Assembly (NCBI GenBank): GCA_000828075.3 | Contig: JXCB02000048.1 | Location: 1 to 64,000, forward strand | Direction of reading: 5' to 3' | Length of the DNA: 64,000 nt | Origin: Tolypothrix campylonemoides VB511288 | Lineage (GTDB): Bacteria > Cyanobacteriota > Cyanobacteriia > Cyanobacteriales > Nostocaceae | In this document: positions 33,311 to 42,726 of the stretch, in pieces | How the letters are laid out: each line of letters begins with the position of its first letter | Position numbering within the stretch: position 1 is the first letter of the stretch | Program-made: the position numbers and the translations under genes | Notes under the pieces: generated by a model | Told to the model about the DNA's origin: nothing | Seen by the model: only the letters and a program-made list of their open reading frames with translations | Databases searched by the model: none

Positions 33311-35080
33311 TTAGAAAAAGCTCTTATATGCATCAACAGGTAATGGCGTATTTCCTGCTTGTACAGGTGCTTGAGGAATGGGAAAACGCTTGTCTACTTC
33401 TTTGACTCTGACATCCAAGTCTTCTTGAGTTGGTCTTTTTTGGGTACTTTTTCGAGCAAGTAGTTTGATAACTTTATCCCATTGCCTATCGTTTTCTTCC
33501 TCTAATCCAATAATATATTTTGGCACTTTAATATTTTTTAAAATAGGAACAGAACCTTCATTATTATTGCTATAGGCAGGGTTGATAAATACGCATTTTC
33601 CAGGTGGTAATTTGAGAAATTGGGCAGGTTCAAATAGCTTGCGAGTCCGTTCTTGGTCGGAGATAGATGTTGAAGCTTTCCCCCCTCCAGTCGAACGAGA
33701 TTTCTGCTTATATTTAATTTCTTCTTCACCAAGGTAAGCACTAAAAACCCTTGCAGATTCCTCTTCACCAGGGTTGAAAATAAACTTGGTACCGCACGCA
33801 CCGAGGATTGCTTTTGAGATTTCTTTACCGTAAATTTTCTCCAACTGCCCCATGTTTTGCCATCCGAGAATTCCACAGAATCCTTCACTTCGGGATTCGT
33901 TAAGCCATTTGAATAAGTCTGGGAGAAAAATCGATGGCAGCTCGTCAACGCTCACTACAAGTGAACCAGTGTCTTTCCTCTTTTTGGCAATACTACGGGC
34001 GACGGTCATGTGTAAGATTGAAGTCATCAGCGGACCAACTGCATCGCGGCGTTCGCGGTCAAGTCCGAAGATAATCATCTGTTTCTTGCCTACAAAGAGT
34101 GGTAGAGTAGTCTTGCCAACAAAGCAGCCAAGCGTGTTCTTTGCCATGAAGCGCGTGAACATGAGCGAGGCGGTACCGGCGATACCCGCGATGGTTTTTT
34201 CACTTCCGCTGGAGCTAAATAATTGACCGAAGGCTATCCGTATCCACGGATTAAGACTTGCTGCCATCAGGCGTTCGACCATCTTCTCGCTTGAGAGGAT
34301 AGCAGCTGCGGTCATGATATCGGCAAACTCCCCAAAGTCTTTGGTGAGCATCAGGATTGCCTGGGTTAACTGGTCACCCGCAGGACCGAAGAATGCGTCT
34401 TCTGAGCCACCACCAAGCATACGGAAGTTTTTGTTGATCACGGTAGCCAACTGCCTTGCGGTTTCAGCATCGCTACTATCGCGCAAGAAATCGATAGGGT
34501 TGCATACCTCAGATTCGGGAAAACCCGGAGCAAAGACGTGTACAGAATACCCTTTTGATTTTGCGTAACTGGCTATTTTGGCTTGGCTGGGATACTTAAA
34601 GTCGTATAGAACAATACCAAACCCTTGGTCGATAGCTGAGTAAAGCATGGGATTGATTGCTGAGAAGGATTTACCGCTACCAGGTGCCCCAATAACAGCT
34701 GTACCTCTTTGAACATCGGGTATATATACAGGTGTTCCCCCACTCCCCTTGGGTGGTTTTTGTCCCTTATACTTATGTACTCCAATATACAAGCTAGCAC
34801 TATCGCACTTGGGAGAGGTGACTTGCTTGATGGCTTTTTTCTTGGCGCATGCTGTTTCTTTTCCTCCACCCCAATAGCTGGTAGCAAGTTTGCCCTTCTT
34901 ACCAGCAGAGAACATCTGTAGGAGAAATAGTGCTAATATTCCCCCGGCGAGTGCTAGTCCTTGGGGAGACATTAATTGGTTGGTATACTTGCTGACGTCG
35001 TAGCTGAAAGCAGAGGGTTGAGCCTCTTGAGTTTGTTTAACTTTGACGGTTTTGGCTGTGGCGAAATATAGATTATTCAT
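33311..35080 (-). CDS. virD4: VirD4/TraG-family type IV coupling protein
   Basis: Coupling proteins bring the nicked DNA-relaxase complex to the secretion channel. The protein has an N-terminal membrane segment (LALAGGILALFLLQMF), Walker A GAPGSGKSFS, Walker B VVSVDELPSIF and the late motif GILGWQNMGQL. Start ATG 35080 gives about 589 residues; an upstream ATG at 35161 adds 27. The C-terminal end TPLPVDAYKSFF is shared with the small coiled-coil protein two genes downstream. A 420-bp spacer with inverted repeats precedes the gene. Confidence 0.9.
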   Translation of the reverse strand: MNNLYFATAKTVKVKQTQEAQPSAFSYDVSKYTNQLMSPQGLALAGGILALFLLQMFSAGKKGKLATSYWGGGKETACAKKKAIKQVTSPKCDSASLYIGVHKYKGQKPPKGSGGTPVYIPDVQRGTAVIGAPGSGKSFSAINPMLYSAIDQGFGIVLYDFKYPSQAKIASYAKSKGYSVHVFAPGFPESEVCNPIDFLRDSSDAETARQLATVINKNFRMLGGGSEDAFFGPAGDQLTQAILMLTKDFGEFADIMTAAAILSSEKMVERLMAASLNPWIRIAFGQLFSSSGSEKTIAGIAGTASLMFTRFMAKNTLGCFVGKTTLPLFVGKKQMIIFGLDRERRDAVGPLMTSILHMTVARSIAKKRKDTGSLVVSVDELPSIFLPDLFKWLNESRSEGFCGILGWQNMGQLEKIYGKEISKAILGACGTKFIFNPGEEESARVFSAYLGEEEIKYKQKSRSTGGGKASTSISDQERTRKLFEPAQFLKLPPGKCVFINPAYSNNNEGSVPILKNIKVPKYIIGLEEENDRQWDKVIKLLARKSTQKRPTQEDLDVRVKEVDKRFPIPQAPVQAGNTPLPVDAYKSFF

Positions 35081-35161
35081 AAAAGTTGGTATAAAGAAAG
35101 AGCGGGAACTGTCTTGACTTGAGCAAACTTTCCGTTGAGAAATATGCATTGTGGGTTGCAT

Positions 35162-35581
35162 ATTTCTTCTGGTGTTTGAAGAAACTTTTAAAAATTGTCT
35201 TGATTCAAATTCTGAGCCAAAGGGTATTACTTACCAAGAAAGAACAGAGGCGTCAGTCGTCAGAATGACGAGTGTGCTTTGTGGGTGTACCATTTGGTCC
35301 AGAAAAAACCGGACAACCTTGGTCAAATTGCCCTACAAATCAACTTTTTAAACCCGGACATCTCTGGATAGGGGCAATTTGACCGCCCTCAAAGATTAAT
35401 CCTCAAATCCCAACGAGTGGCGTAGTTTCGTCGGTTTTTTCCAGGATTTCACCTGCTGGCAAGTTGAGTTTAAAGCCCCCAACAGAGATGGCATGGAGGA
35501 AATAAAAGTTCTTTCCTTGTCAAATCAAGAGAATTCATGGGGATATTCAGCCCAAGCTGCATTCTGGGTTCTGCGTTCTTC
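35162..35581. promoter_or_regulatory. Intergenic region with nested inverted repeats upstream of virD4
   Basis: An outer pair GAAAAAACCG / CGGTTTTTTC (35302-35311 and 35432-35441) encloses a perfect 13-bp pair GGTCAAATTGCCC / GGGCAATTTGACC (35321-35333 and 35372-35384). The region could hold the operator and promoter for virD4, or a transfer origin. No gene was seen. Confidence 0.55.
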
Positions 35582-37105
35582 TTAAGGTTTTTTGGGTACA
35601 GTCAGGGGTGCGCCTAAGATGATAGGGTCCATCTCCTTGTACTCAAAGAAGGGGACTGGTCCGATAAAATAGGGTGAACATCCCAAGTCAATCCATCCGC
35701 GTTTGCAGATGCGGAAGAACATCGCGCTTGTGACTGTACCTGTCGATTCTTTGACATCCCACAGAACGTGTTTAAATGATTTACCAAAGGGGTGGCGTCC
35801 GGTTGGTTCCTTTCCACCGTTGAGTTTACCCAATATCCCAAATCCACCTTTTACCTTTTGGAATTTACCTGACATCCAGGTTGCGCCAGTGAGGATATCG
35901 CTTCCAGCTACCTCGATGTGAGCACATTCAAAGTTATAGCAGGGTACGTTGAACCCTTCTTGATAACTACCCGATATTGATTTCCACCTACCGTTTTCTA
36001 CCTCTTTAAGTACCATATCTACCTTGCCGACAAAGCTGATATCGGGTACTGGTACTCCTGGAAACTCATCAAATGGTACTTTCCCCAATCCCGGTACTTT
36101 GGCGATCGTGGTATTCTGCCAGTTGGTAAATTCCTTGAGTATAGCTTTCTCAATGCCGGGGATACTGTTGAGTTTGTACTGGTCGAGCTTAATATATTTA
36201 CCAAGTTCCGCTTTTTCAAGTTGGGGGTAATTGTTGAGTGCTTCCCCCACAGTTTGACTTGTGTAGCTATCCCCTGTTACTTTAGCAACATAATCATCAA
36301 GGGCGGGTATATCAGCAATATCTTTATTTTCCAGTCCTGGGATAGCTTCTGCTAAATCTCCAAGTGTTTGCCATTGGAGAGTCTCAAAATCTGAGAGCTT
36401 GAAATCCTTGAGGTTTATACCTGTAACAAGCGATATTTGTTGGAGGTTGAGGTTTTCGATTTTGAATTCAGTTGCTTCAAAATCCCCCAGTTCCATTACA
36501 AGAGCAAGTGACTGTCCTGCACTCCAAACGCGCTTTTCTTTCATGCCGGGGTTTTTGACATTGGGAAATTCTACCGAACCCGCTTCCTTTAACTTCATGT
36601 TCTCGAAGTTCATTTTGCTCCAGTCGGGGACGGGAATGCCGTTGACATATTTGACCGCAAGAGGTTGTTCTTTCAGTGTTTTAGCTTGTTTGGTCGAATG
36701 ATTCAAATTTGAATCATTCGAGGAAAGGTTTGCTGGGGGGATACTCACTCTAGCAACTTCTCTCACATTTGAAACATTCGTTGGTGTAGCTGCGACAGCT
36801 TTATCCCCAAATACGAGACTGCCGATATTGTAGCTACCCCCGAATCTCATTAACCCGTGCAGGGCGAGTCCTGCTACCATACCAGCAACCATGAGATACC
36901 GCCATGTATTCATTTTTGCTTCCCGCCATTGGTATCCCTTATTTAGTTCATTTTTAGGAGGGTTGTCATTCGTGGTTGTAACTGGGGCGAGTGCAACTAT
37001 CTCCGAGTTGACTTGGATAGCACTTGTTTGTGGCTGTATTGTTTTTTGTGTAATATTTATTACTTTAAAACGTGGATTGTCTATCAATAAATCTTTAGTT
37101 TCCAT
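35582..37105 (-). CDS. Membrane-anchored hypothetical protein of the conjugation cluster
   Basis: The 507-residue protein has a single membrane segment (YLMVAGMVAGLALHGLM, about residues 72-88) after a Lys-rich cytoplasmic start. The rest is predicted outside: helical segments with recurring LxxIPGLE/DIPALDD-type units, then a Gly-rich C-terminal domain with four cysteines (CYNFEC...CKRGWIDLGC). No family is recognised. It lies between virB9 and virD4 on the same strand, so it is probably part of the transfer machine. Confidence 0.72.
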   Translation of the reverse strand: METKDLLIDNPRFKVINITQKTIQPQTSAIQVNSEIVALAPVTTTNDNPPKNELNKGYQWREAKMNTWRYLMVAGMVAGLALHGLMRFGGSYNIGSLVFGDKAVAATPTNVSNVREVARVSIPPANLSSNDSNLNHSTKQAKTLKEQPLAVKYVNGIPVPDWSKMNFENMKLKEAGSVEFPNVKNPGMKEKRVWSAGQSLALVMELGDFEATEFKIENLNLQQISLVTGINLKDFKLSDFETLQWQTLGDLAEAIPGLENKDIADIPALDDYVAKVTGDSYTSQTVGEALNNYPQLEKAELGKYIKLDQYKLNSIPGIEKAILKEFTNWQNTTIAKVPGLGKVPFDEFPGVPVPDISFVGKVDMVLKEVENGRWKSISGSYQEGFNVPCYNFECAHIEVAGSDILTGATWMSGKFQKVKGGFGILGKLNGGKEPTGRHPFGKSFKHVLWDVKESTGTVTSAMFFRICKRGWIDLGCSPYFIGPVPFFEYKEMDPIILGAPLTVPKKP

Positions 37106-37113
37106 AATCTTTA

Positions 37114-37923
37114 CTACTTTTCTACAACTAGGTTGGATGGTGTAAGCTGAGTATTATTTGTTTCTACTGGTTTGGGAGGAGGCATCTCTAACAAGCGTTT
37201 TCCACCCATAAGCATGAGCTTTTCAACTAATTTCATCGATACCCCAGCGTTGCTTGCAGCGATGGTAAGTTCTTCTCCAAGGGACCGCAACTCCACGAGT
37301 TTGGTTAGTCTTTCCCACAGCGGGGTATCGCTGGTTATCCACTGTTTGGAAAGTGCAAACTGCATTCCTTTGGCGATATACTTGCTATCAGATATGGCGG
37401 TGTAATCAACTTTTGGTTGTCTAAGTTCCCGGTCATTGCTTGAATCGCCTACAATTTCTAACTGGCTGTATTCGGGTTTTCCTGTACCGGGTACAATACG
37501 AAAGTGATAGGATTTTTTGGTACTTCCAGATTCAGTGATTACAGTGAGATGTGTGCCGTAGGTAGCTTGTGGCAAGCCGGGGATTTTTACTGTTTCGATG
37601 CGGCGAAGGTGAATAAGTCCTGCTCCTGTTCCCTCTCTTGAACATCTCCCTAATCCTTCCAAACATCCATCCACGTCAATTACGAACTTAGAGGGATCAT
37701 CCAACCAGATTTTTTTAATAACTTCCTCGGTGCGGTAAAACGAAATGGATACCCCGTGTCCCGCCCATACCTGAACTGTTTGCCCAGTCGCTTTTTCTCC
37801 CGATACCTGGGATGCTTGCACCTGTCTTACGATACCTGCTGTAGCGGTTTGTACAGGTAGTACGAGGGGTGCGCTCGCGCTGAAGAAAAGTAAGCTTAAA
37901 CCAAATAAATATCTAGCTTTCAC
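37114..37923 (-). CDS. VirB9/TraK-like outer-membrane core protein
   Basis: A signal peptide (FGLSLLFFSASAPLVLPVQTA) precedes a beta-rich protein with segments such as SISFYRTEEVIKKIWLDDPS and IPGLPQATYGTHLTVITES, like the periplasmic N-domain of VirB9/TraK secretion-core proteins. Position right after virB10 agrees with this. The family is divergent in cyanobacteria, so the call rests on pattern and context. Confidence 0.65.
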   Translation of the reverse strand: MKARYLFGLSLLFFSASAPLVLPVQTATAGIVRQVQASQVSGEKATGQTVQVWAGHGVSISFYRTEEVIKKIWLDDPSKFVIDVDGCLEGLGRCSREGTGAGLIHLRRIETVKIPGLPQATYGTHLTVITESGSTKKSYHFRIVPGTGKPEYSQLEIVGDSSNDRELRQPKVDYTAISDSKYIAKGMQFALSKQWITSDTPLWERLTKLVELRSLGEELTIAASNAGVSMKLVEKLMLMGGKRLLEMPPPKPVETNNTQLTPSNLVVEK

Positions 37924-37926
37924 GGC

Positions 37927-39675
37927 TTAATAAAGTTTGATAGAGCGATTGACGACAATAGAAATTTTGGTATTAGCAGGTACATACCAGATATTGGGAC
38001 GGCTGGTAATTTCACTAGTAGCCTTTTGAGTGCGGCTGCCCATAGTTTCAGCAACTTTGCCGAATGCACCTTGTAAAAATGCACCTGCGATATTGCGGTT
38101 ATTGCCTCTAGAACGGGTGCGACTACCACCGAACAGTAAATCTTCGGTTATTTCTTCAGGCTGGTTGATAATTTCCCCCACCTTTGCAAGTCCGGCGATA
38201 GTACCGAGAGTGGCGTCACCAAGAGCGATTTCACCCCCCTTATCTTTGTAGGGACGGGCAATAAGGGGGGTGTTACCTTTACCCAGGATTGAGATTGCGC
38301 CAGGGGAGATGGGGTATTCAGTACCATCTTTGAGTATGGCGCTGACTTGGGCGGTGATATTAAATCCACTATCTACACCAGTCATAGCAACTGCTACCTG
38401 GGTGCCAGCAGGGATGGCTATTCCACCTGTATTACTTTTGATTGGTTCATCTAGCCGAGCAACAAACCTGATATTGTTATTTGTACTGCCCTGGGCAAGT
38501 ATCAGGGGAGTAACCAAGGTAGCGCTTGCAGAAGAACCTACTACTAAATATTGAGTTTGTCTTTCCTCTAAAATTTGGGCTTCATCACTCAAGTAGTTAA
38601 CAGAAGCGAGTTGGGTTTGCTTGCTATAAGATGCAGTAAACTCGGCTGTATTGCGAGTTGGTTCCCACCGGGGACGCAGTTCTTCAACCTCCCCTATGTT
38701 GTTGGGTGTACTGTTGATTGTGTTTTCAACGCTTGTTTCGCTTGTTTCACTACGACGGTTGCGACGACGGCGACGGGGTGTTTCATCGCTATTCAGTACT
38801 TCTTCTTCACTTACCTTGCTTGCAATGATGGTGTTGTCAGCGCTGGCATATTCAACTCTACCGATACTTCCTAAGCTACGAAGGCGTTCGAGTTCGGCGA
38901 GGGGGTTTTTTGGTGTTTCTGATATACGAAGAGCACTGAGTGATGAGGTTGTGCGTGCGGGAGCAGTATTATTTTTACTACTTGGTAAAGTTATTCGAGG
39001 GAAAGTTGCAGTAGGGCTTTTGGGTTCGATGGAACGAGATGCGAGTACTGCACTGCGCCTTAGTCTGTATTCGCCTTCGGGGTTTGGTTCCTGATATACC
39101 TGTCTTTTGAGAGGTGTCTGTTGGGGAGTAACTCTAGTTTGACTTGCTGTTTTGTTAGTATTTGTGTCGGTGGTAGCTAAAGCTTGTTTTTCTGTATTTG
39201 TAGTTTCTTGTTCAGTATTATTGTTTTTGGTTTCTTCCTCTTTACCGTTGAGTGTTTCAAGTTCTTGCTGTTGCTTTTGCAGCGCTAGTTTTGCATAAAC
39301 ATCCCCATCTTTCTCTTCGGATGGTGTAGATGTGGGAGTAGGAGAGGAGAGTGCAACTGGAGTTTGGGCAGTATTGCTGCCACTGTTCATCATGCCGTTA
39401 AGGACGACAAACATGACTAGAAAACCTACTCCAAATGCACCTCCAATAATACCAAGTCTTGACCAGGGAGAAGTTACAAAGTCGTGTTTGGTTTGAACGG
39501 CTGCGGGGTTTTCTTCCTCTTCCCCTTCCCCCTCTTCTTCTTCTAATTTATCTTCAGATTCGGGATTTTTCACTAATTCTTCATCTAACGGTAAGAGTGC
39601 ATCAACAGAATTAGCTTGCTGTGAATTCCCGTTATTATTAACCTTGGATTGATTGTCAGATTGGAACTGTAACAT
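37927..39675 (-). CDS. virB10: VirB10/TrbI-like channel protein
   Basis: The protein has the family order: an acidic cytoplasmic start, one membrane segment (GIIGGAFGVGFLVMFVVLN), a long Thr/Gln/Pro-rich periplasmic linker, and a C-terminal beta-barrel domain (IPAGTQVAVAMTGVDSG; final strand NTKISIVVNRSIKLY). VirB10 spans the envelope and links inner-membrane ATPases to the outer-membrane pore. It starts 38 bp downstream of the virB8-like gene. The linker contains an RRRRRNRR stretch. Confidence 0.83.
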   Translation of the reverse strand: MLQFQSDNQSKVNNNGNSQQANSVDALLPLDEELVKNPESEDKLEEEEGEGEEEENPAAVQTKHDFVTSPWSRLGIIGGAFGVGFLVMFVVLNGMMNSGSNTAQTPVALSSPTPTSTPSEEKDGDVYAKLALQKQQQELETLNGKEEETKNNNTEQETTNTEKQALATTDTNTNKTASQTRVTPQQTPLKRQVYQEPNPEGEYRLRRSAVLASRSIEPKSPTATFPRITLPSSKNNTAPARTTSSLSALRISETPKNPLAELERLRSLGSIGRVEYASADNTIIASKVSEEEVLNSDETPRRRRRNRRSETSETSVENTINSTPNNIGEVEELRPRWEPTRNTAEFTASYSKQTQLASVNYLSDEAQILEERQTQYLVVGSSASATLVTPLILAQGSTNNNIRFVARLDEPIKSNTGGIAIPAGTQVAVAMTGVDSGFNITAQVSAILKDGTEYPISPGAISILGKGNTPLIARPYKDKGGEIALGDATLGTIAGLAKVGEIINQPEEITEDLLFGGSRTRSRGNNRNIAGAFLQGAFGKVAETMGSRTQKATSEITSRPNIWYVPANTKISIVVNRSIKLY

Positions 39676-39713
39676 ATTTTTTTAAAAATATTACTAAAAC
39701 TTAATTATTCTTG

Positions 39714-40496
39714 CTATATTTTCTTTTTACCGAGTTCATAATCGACAATTTGAATAATTTCTAAACCCGAAAGTCTGGCTTGGTATACTTTTTGAGCAAT
39801 ATCAGTAGTTTGAGGTGGATTCTGTGGTGTATCTACTGCTGCAACAGTTATTGTTTTATTAAAAGGTAAACCTTTACTTTTGTTTCTTTCGCCATTAAAC
39901 GTAACTAAACTGGCGATAATATCAACTTCCCACTTGCCCGTAGATATTTTTCTCGGTTCAGAGATGTAGTTGGTGACGAGTGTGACGGTACCTTGCCCGG
40001 AGAGTATACCTTCAGGAATTGTTTCAGCTAGTTTTTTGAGGAAGCTGGCACGAAAATCTTGGTTTTCAGATAAAGTAAATGCTGCTGACCAAACATCACT
40101 GGGGATTTTCCTTCTACCTCCATTTTCGGTTTCGATTTCTACTCCCTTATCAACTTTTTGAATGAGCTTACCATTTTCGTCGGTGTTGATAATTCCATCC
40201 CAGTTGAATAACTTCACCATGCTATTGGTGACGAAAGTTTTCACAGTTTCGTTAGTTCTTTCTCCTGGACCGAGAGTTTTAGCTGCTGCGGTTGTTCCAT
40301 CTTGGAGTTGTACAAATGTCATACCTTTCATGTATTTGGCAGCAGCAGAATTTGCTCCAAAATTGACAAATTGTAATAAAAGAGAGAGTATGCCTGCTGC
40401 TGCGCCTACTGTAGTTGTAATTGCAACTGGTGCTGATGTAGATTGTCCGTAACTGAGGAGGCGAAGTGGCTGTGATTTTGACTTTGGTTTGAGCAT
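39714..40496 (-). CDS. VirB8/TraE-like conjugation protein
   Basis: The 260-residue protein has a short cytoplasmic start, one membrane segment (TTTVGAAAGILSLLLQFV) and a periplasmic mixed alpha/beta domain beginning GMTFVQLQDG, an arrangement typical of VirB8-type assembly factors. It sits between the VirB6-like and VirB10-like genes, with 6 bp separating it from the former. Confidence 0.65.
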   Translation of the reverse strand: MLKPKSKSQPLRLLSYGQSTSAPVAITTTVGAAAGILSLLLQFVNFGANSAAAKYMKGMTFVQLQDGTTAAAKTLGPGERTNETVKTFVTNSMVKLFNWDGIINTDENGKLIQKVDKGVEIETENGGRRKIPSDVWSAAFTLSENQDFRASFLKKLAETIPEGILSGQGTVTLVTNYISEPRKISTGKWEVDIIASLVTFNGERNKSKGLPFNKTITVAAVDTPQNPPQTTDIAQKVYQARLSGLEIIQIVDYELGKKKI

Positions 40497-40502
40497 GGTT
40501 GA

Positions 40503-41651
40503 TTATCTTTTCCTGGTTTTTGAAGCGATAAGTTTTGTGGTATTGATAGCTACTGTTGCTGCTGTGCTTGCTCCACCAGTGGCAATACCTGCTGCAACTT
40601 CAGATCCAAATGATGTGACTTTACCAAGTCCCGTCCAAACTGCAAGTCCACCACCAGCAGCAAGAGCTGATGCAAGAATAGGAGAAACCAATCCCACAAA
40701 TAATAAGAAAATCATTGGTTGGTTTTGTTCAGAATTGGCAATGAGTTGTCCGCATAACCCAATAATTATGTTGAAGCAAAGTTTCGCCATTCCAACTGAA
40801 AAATAACCAGTTAACCAAGCGAAAATCGGTTTAGCGCCAAAGGGGAGTAGTGAACCGCCGACTGCTAATGGACCAAGTAAAGCGGTTAAAAGCATTGTGA
40901 ACTCAATTCCCCATTGGTAGGCATTGTTTAGAGCCAGAAGGATGACCGCAACAAACCCTGTTATCATTGAACCAATGGCACTGGTGATGGAGTTACCTAT
41001 TTTTTCGGCAATTTGACCAGGAGAGAGACTTTCGAGTGCGTCTTTAGCATCTGACAAACTTTTTAAGGGGTTAAATTCCCAACTACTGCTGTCGGGGGCT
41101 TCTCCTTTAAACAATTTAGGTGCAGATGTTTTGAGTTCGGCTTCTGCTCGCTGCAAACAAGCAATTGAATCGGTCGTATTACCTGGAATTGAGCGACATC
41201 TTTCCATTGCTGCTCCGACTTGCTGTTGAAGGGCAATATTGCCAACAGCTCGGTTATAGGCTACTTCTAAATTTGCTCCAGCAGCGGTAAATTCGAGAAT
41301 ATCATTATTGACAGTATTAATATATCCGCGTATGGCGAGTGTTCCACTTCTGAGTAATGTGCCATTGCTAGTTAGTAGCCCGACAACTATAATGGGCCAT
41401 ATCCAACTGGAAAGAGCTTTCATGTCCTCTTGATTTATCCAGTTTTTGCCCAATTCGACCATAAAAAGGGTGAGAGTCGCGAGCGCAAAGAACTGACCAA
41501 CTTTGCACATCGAGCCATATAAGTTGCCGTTGAGGGTTTCTTGCCAAAGTTCGTTAAATCCTTCTGCTACGAGTTGCGCTCCCCCAGCAGCATTTTCTAA
41601 AATGTCTTGTCCAAAAAATGGATCGGTTGCAATTACGAGATGTTCTAACAT
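40503..41651 (-). CDS. VirB6/TrbL-like polytopic membrane protein
   Basis: The 382-residue protein contains at least six hydrophobic segments and a Cys-containing periplasmic loop (CRSIPGNTTDSIAC), fitting VirB6/TrbL inner-membrane channel components. It lies between the VirB5-like and VirB8-like genes in the order found in type IV secretion operons. Confidence 0.75.
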   Translation of the reverse strand: MLEHLVIATDPFFGQDILENAAGGAQLVAEGFNELWQETLNGNLYGSMCKVGQFFALATLTLFMVELGKNWINQEDMKALSSWIWPIIVVGLLTSNGTLLRSGTLAIRGYINTVNNDILEFTAAGANLEVAYNRAVGNIALQQQVGAAMERCRSIPGNTTDSIACLQRAEAELKTSAPKLFKGEAPDSSSWEFNPLKSLSDAKDALESLSPGQIAEKIGNSITSAIGSMITGFVAVILLALNNAYQWGIEFTMLLTALLGPLAVGGSLLPFGAKPIFAWLTGYFSVGMAKLCFNIIIGLCGQLIANSEQNQPMIFLLFVGLVSPILASALAAGGGLAVWTGLGKVTSFGSEVAAGIATGGASTAATVAINTTKLIASKTRKR

Positions 41652-41769
41652 GGTGCTTTGATGATTTGGTGGCTGGTGGCAAGGGGGGGCATCTCTGCAA
41701 TAGAGAGGACACCCCTGTGGGCGAGTTTCCTAACTTGAAGGGAGTGTCCGCATGACCGTTTACAACAAA

Positions 41770-42516
41770 CTATTTACCAGCAGTCGTTTTGAGAGAGCTA
41801 AACCCGCTGATTTCCATGTATTGGGCGGTTATACCGTCCATTATTAGGTTTTGACGGCGGCGATCGCTTGCGCCTTGTTCAGCGATTTGGGATAGCATGA
41901 GGTTAGTTTGCTGTGCGTCGTGCCTTTGTTGCAGTCCATCAGTGCGGGACTGTCCCAACATCGAGACAATTTGGGCGTTTTGAGCAGCGATTACCTTGAG
42001 GATATTCTGCGAAGCATCCATACCTTGAGCTTGGTTTGCCAAATCTTGCGCGTCGGCTACTGTTTGTTGGGTTGCTTCAATTTCCTTCTTGGTACGTTCT
42101 TGCCCTTTTTCTCCCAAAACGCTTTCAACTGTAGCACGGGTGGTTTCGCGTTCCAGTTCGTTACCAGCAAAAACTGCACCCTCAACAGTATTGCTTTCGT
42201 TCCAGTTACCCTTGCCTTTAAGTTGGTTTTTTAGTTTGTCTGCACTTTTTACAGGGTTTGGTAAACCCATAGTTCCGGTTGAATTGTTGGTAGCAGTTTT
42301 TGCTTCCCCTTTCATCCCACCCCAGCTTTCATTTATCACTGCGGTTAGTTCGCTTTTGGTTTGTTCAAAATAGCTATTGAGTTCGCCTAAAATCCCATGA
42401 AAGAAATCTTTAACTGAGAAGGCATAACTGGGGGTTGCGCCGAAGAGAGTCACAAGACCAATTGCTGACCCGATTATAACTACTTTACTTGGTTTCAACT
42501 TTAACTTGAATTTCAT
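41770..42516 (-). CDS. VirB5-like periplasmic/pilus-associated protein
   Basis: A signal peptide (VVIIGSAIGLVTLFGATPSYA) is followed by a largely helical protein containing SYFEQTKSELTAVINES and LGQSRTDGLQQRHDAQQTN, patterns seen in VirB5-like proteins. In Gram-negative systems VirB5 tips the pilus. The position upstream of VirB6 is as expected. Confidence 0.62.
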   Translation of the reverse strand: MKFKLKLKPSKVVIIGSAIGLVTLFGATPSYAFSVKDFFHGILGELNSYFEQTKSELTAVINESWGGMKGEAKTATNNSTGTMGLPNPVKSADKLKNQLKGKGNWNESNTVEGAVFAGNELERETTRATVESVLGEKGQERTKKEIEATQQTVADAQDLANQAQGMDASQNILKVIAAQNAQIVSMLGQSRTDGLQQRHDAQQTNLMLSQIAEQGASDRRRQNLIMDGITAQYMEISGFSSLKTTAGK

Positions 42517-42726
42517 ACATTTGCTGGATAAATTAACTAACGTGGCAATGAAGAAGGCAGGAGCAATTGGATGGGGATTGTGACCCCAAGGGTGCTCGTT
42601 GACACCGTACAGAAGGTGGGATTTTATATGCTACTGGCGACCACCAGAAGGCTCCACTAAAGACATAATTTATACCTTCTGCCTTATGCCCTCTGCCTTC
42701 TGCCTTCCGCCGAAGGCGGATAAAAA

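Noticed and set aside
33852-34226. Plus-strand 124-codon frame inside virD4
   Set aside because: It is an antisense shadow of a well-conserved ATPase domain.
38651-39094. Long plus-strand frame over virB10
   Set aside because: It is an Arg/Ser-rich shadow of the Thr/Pro-rich linker of the VirB10-like gene.
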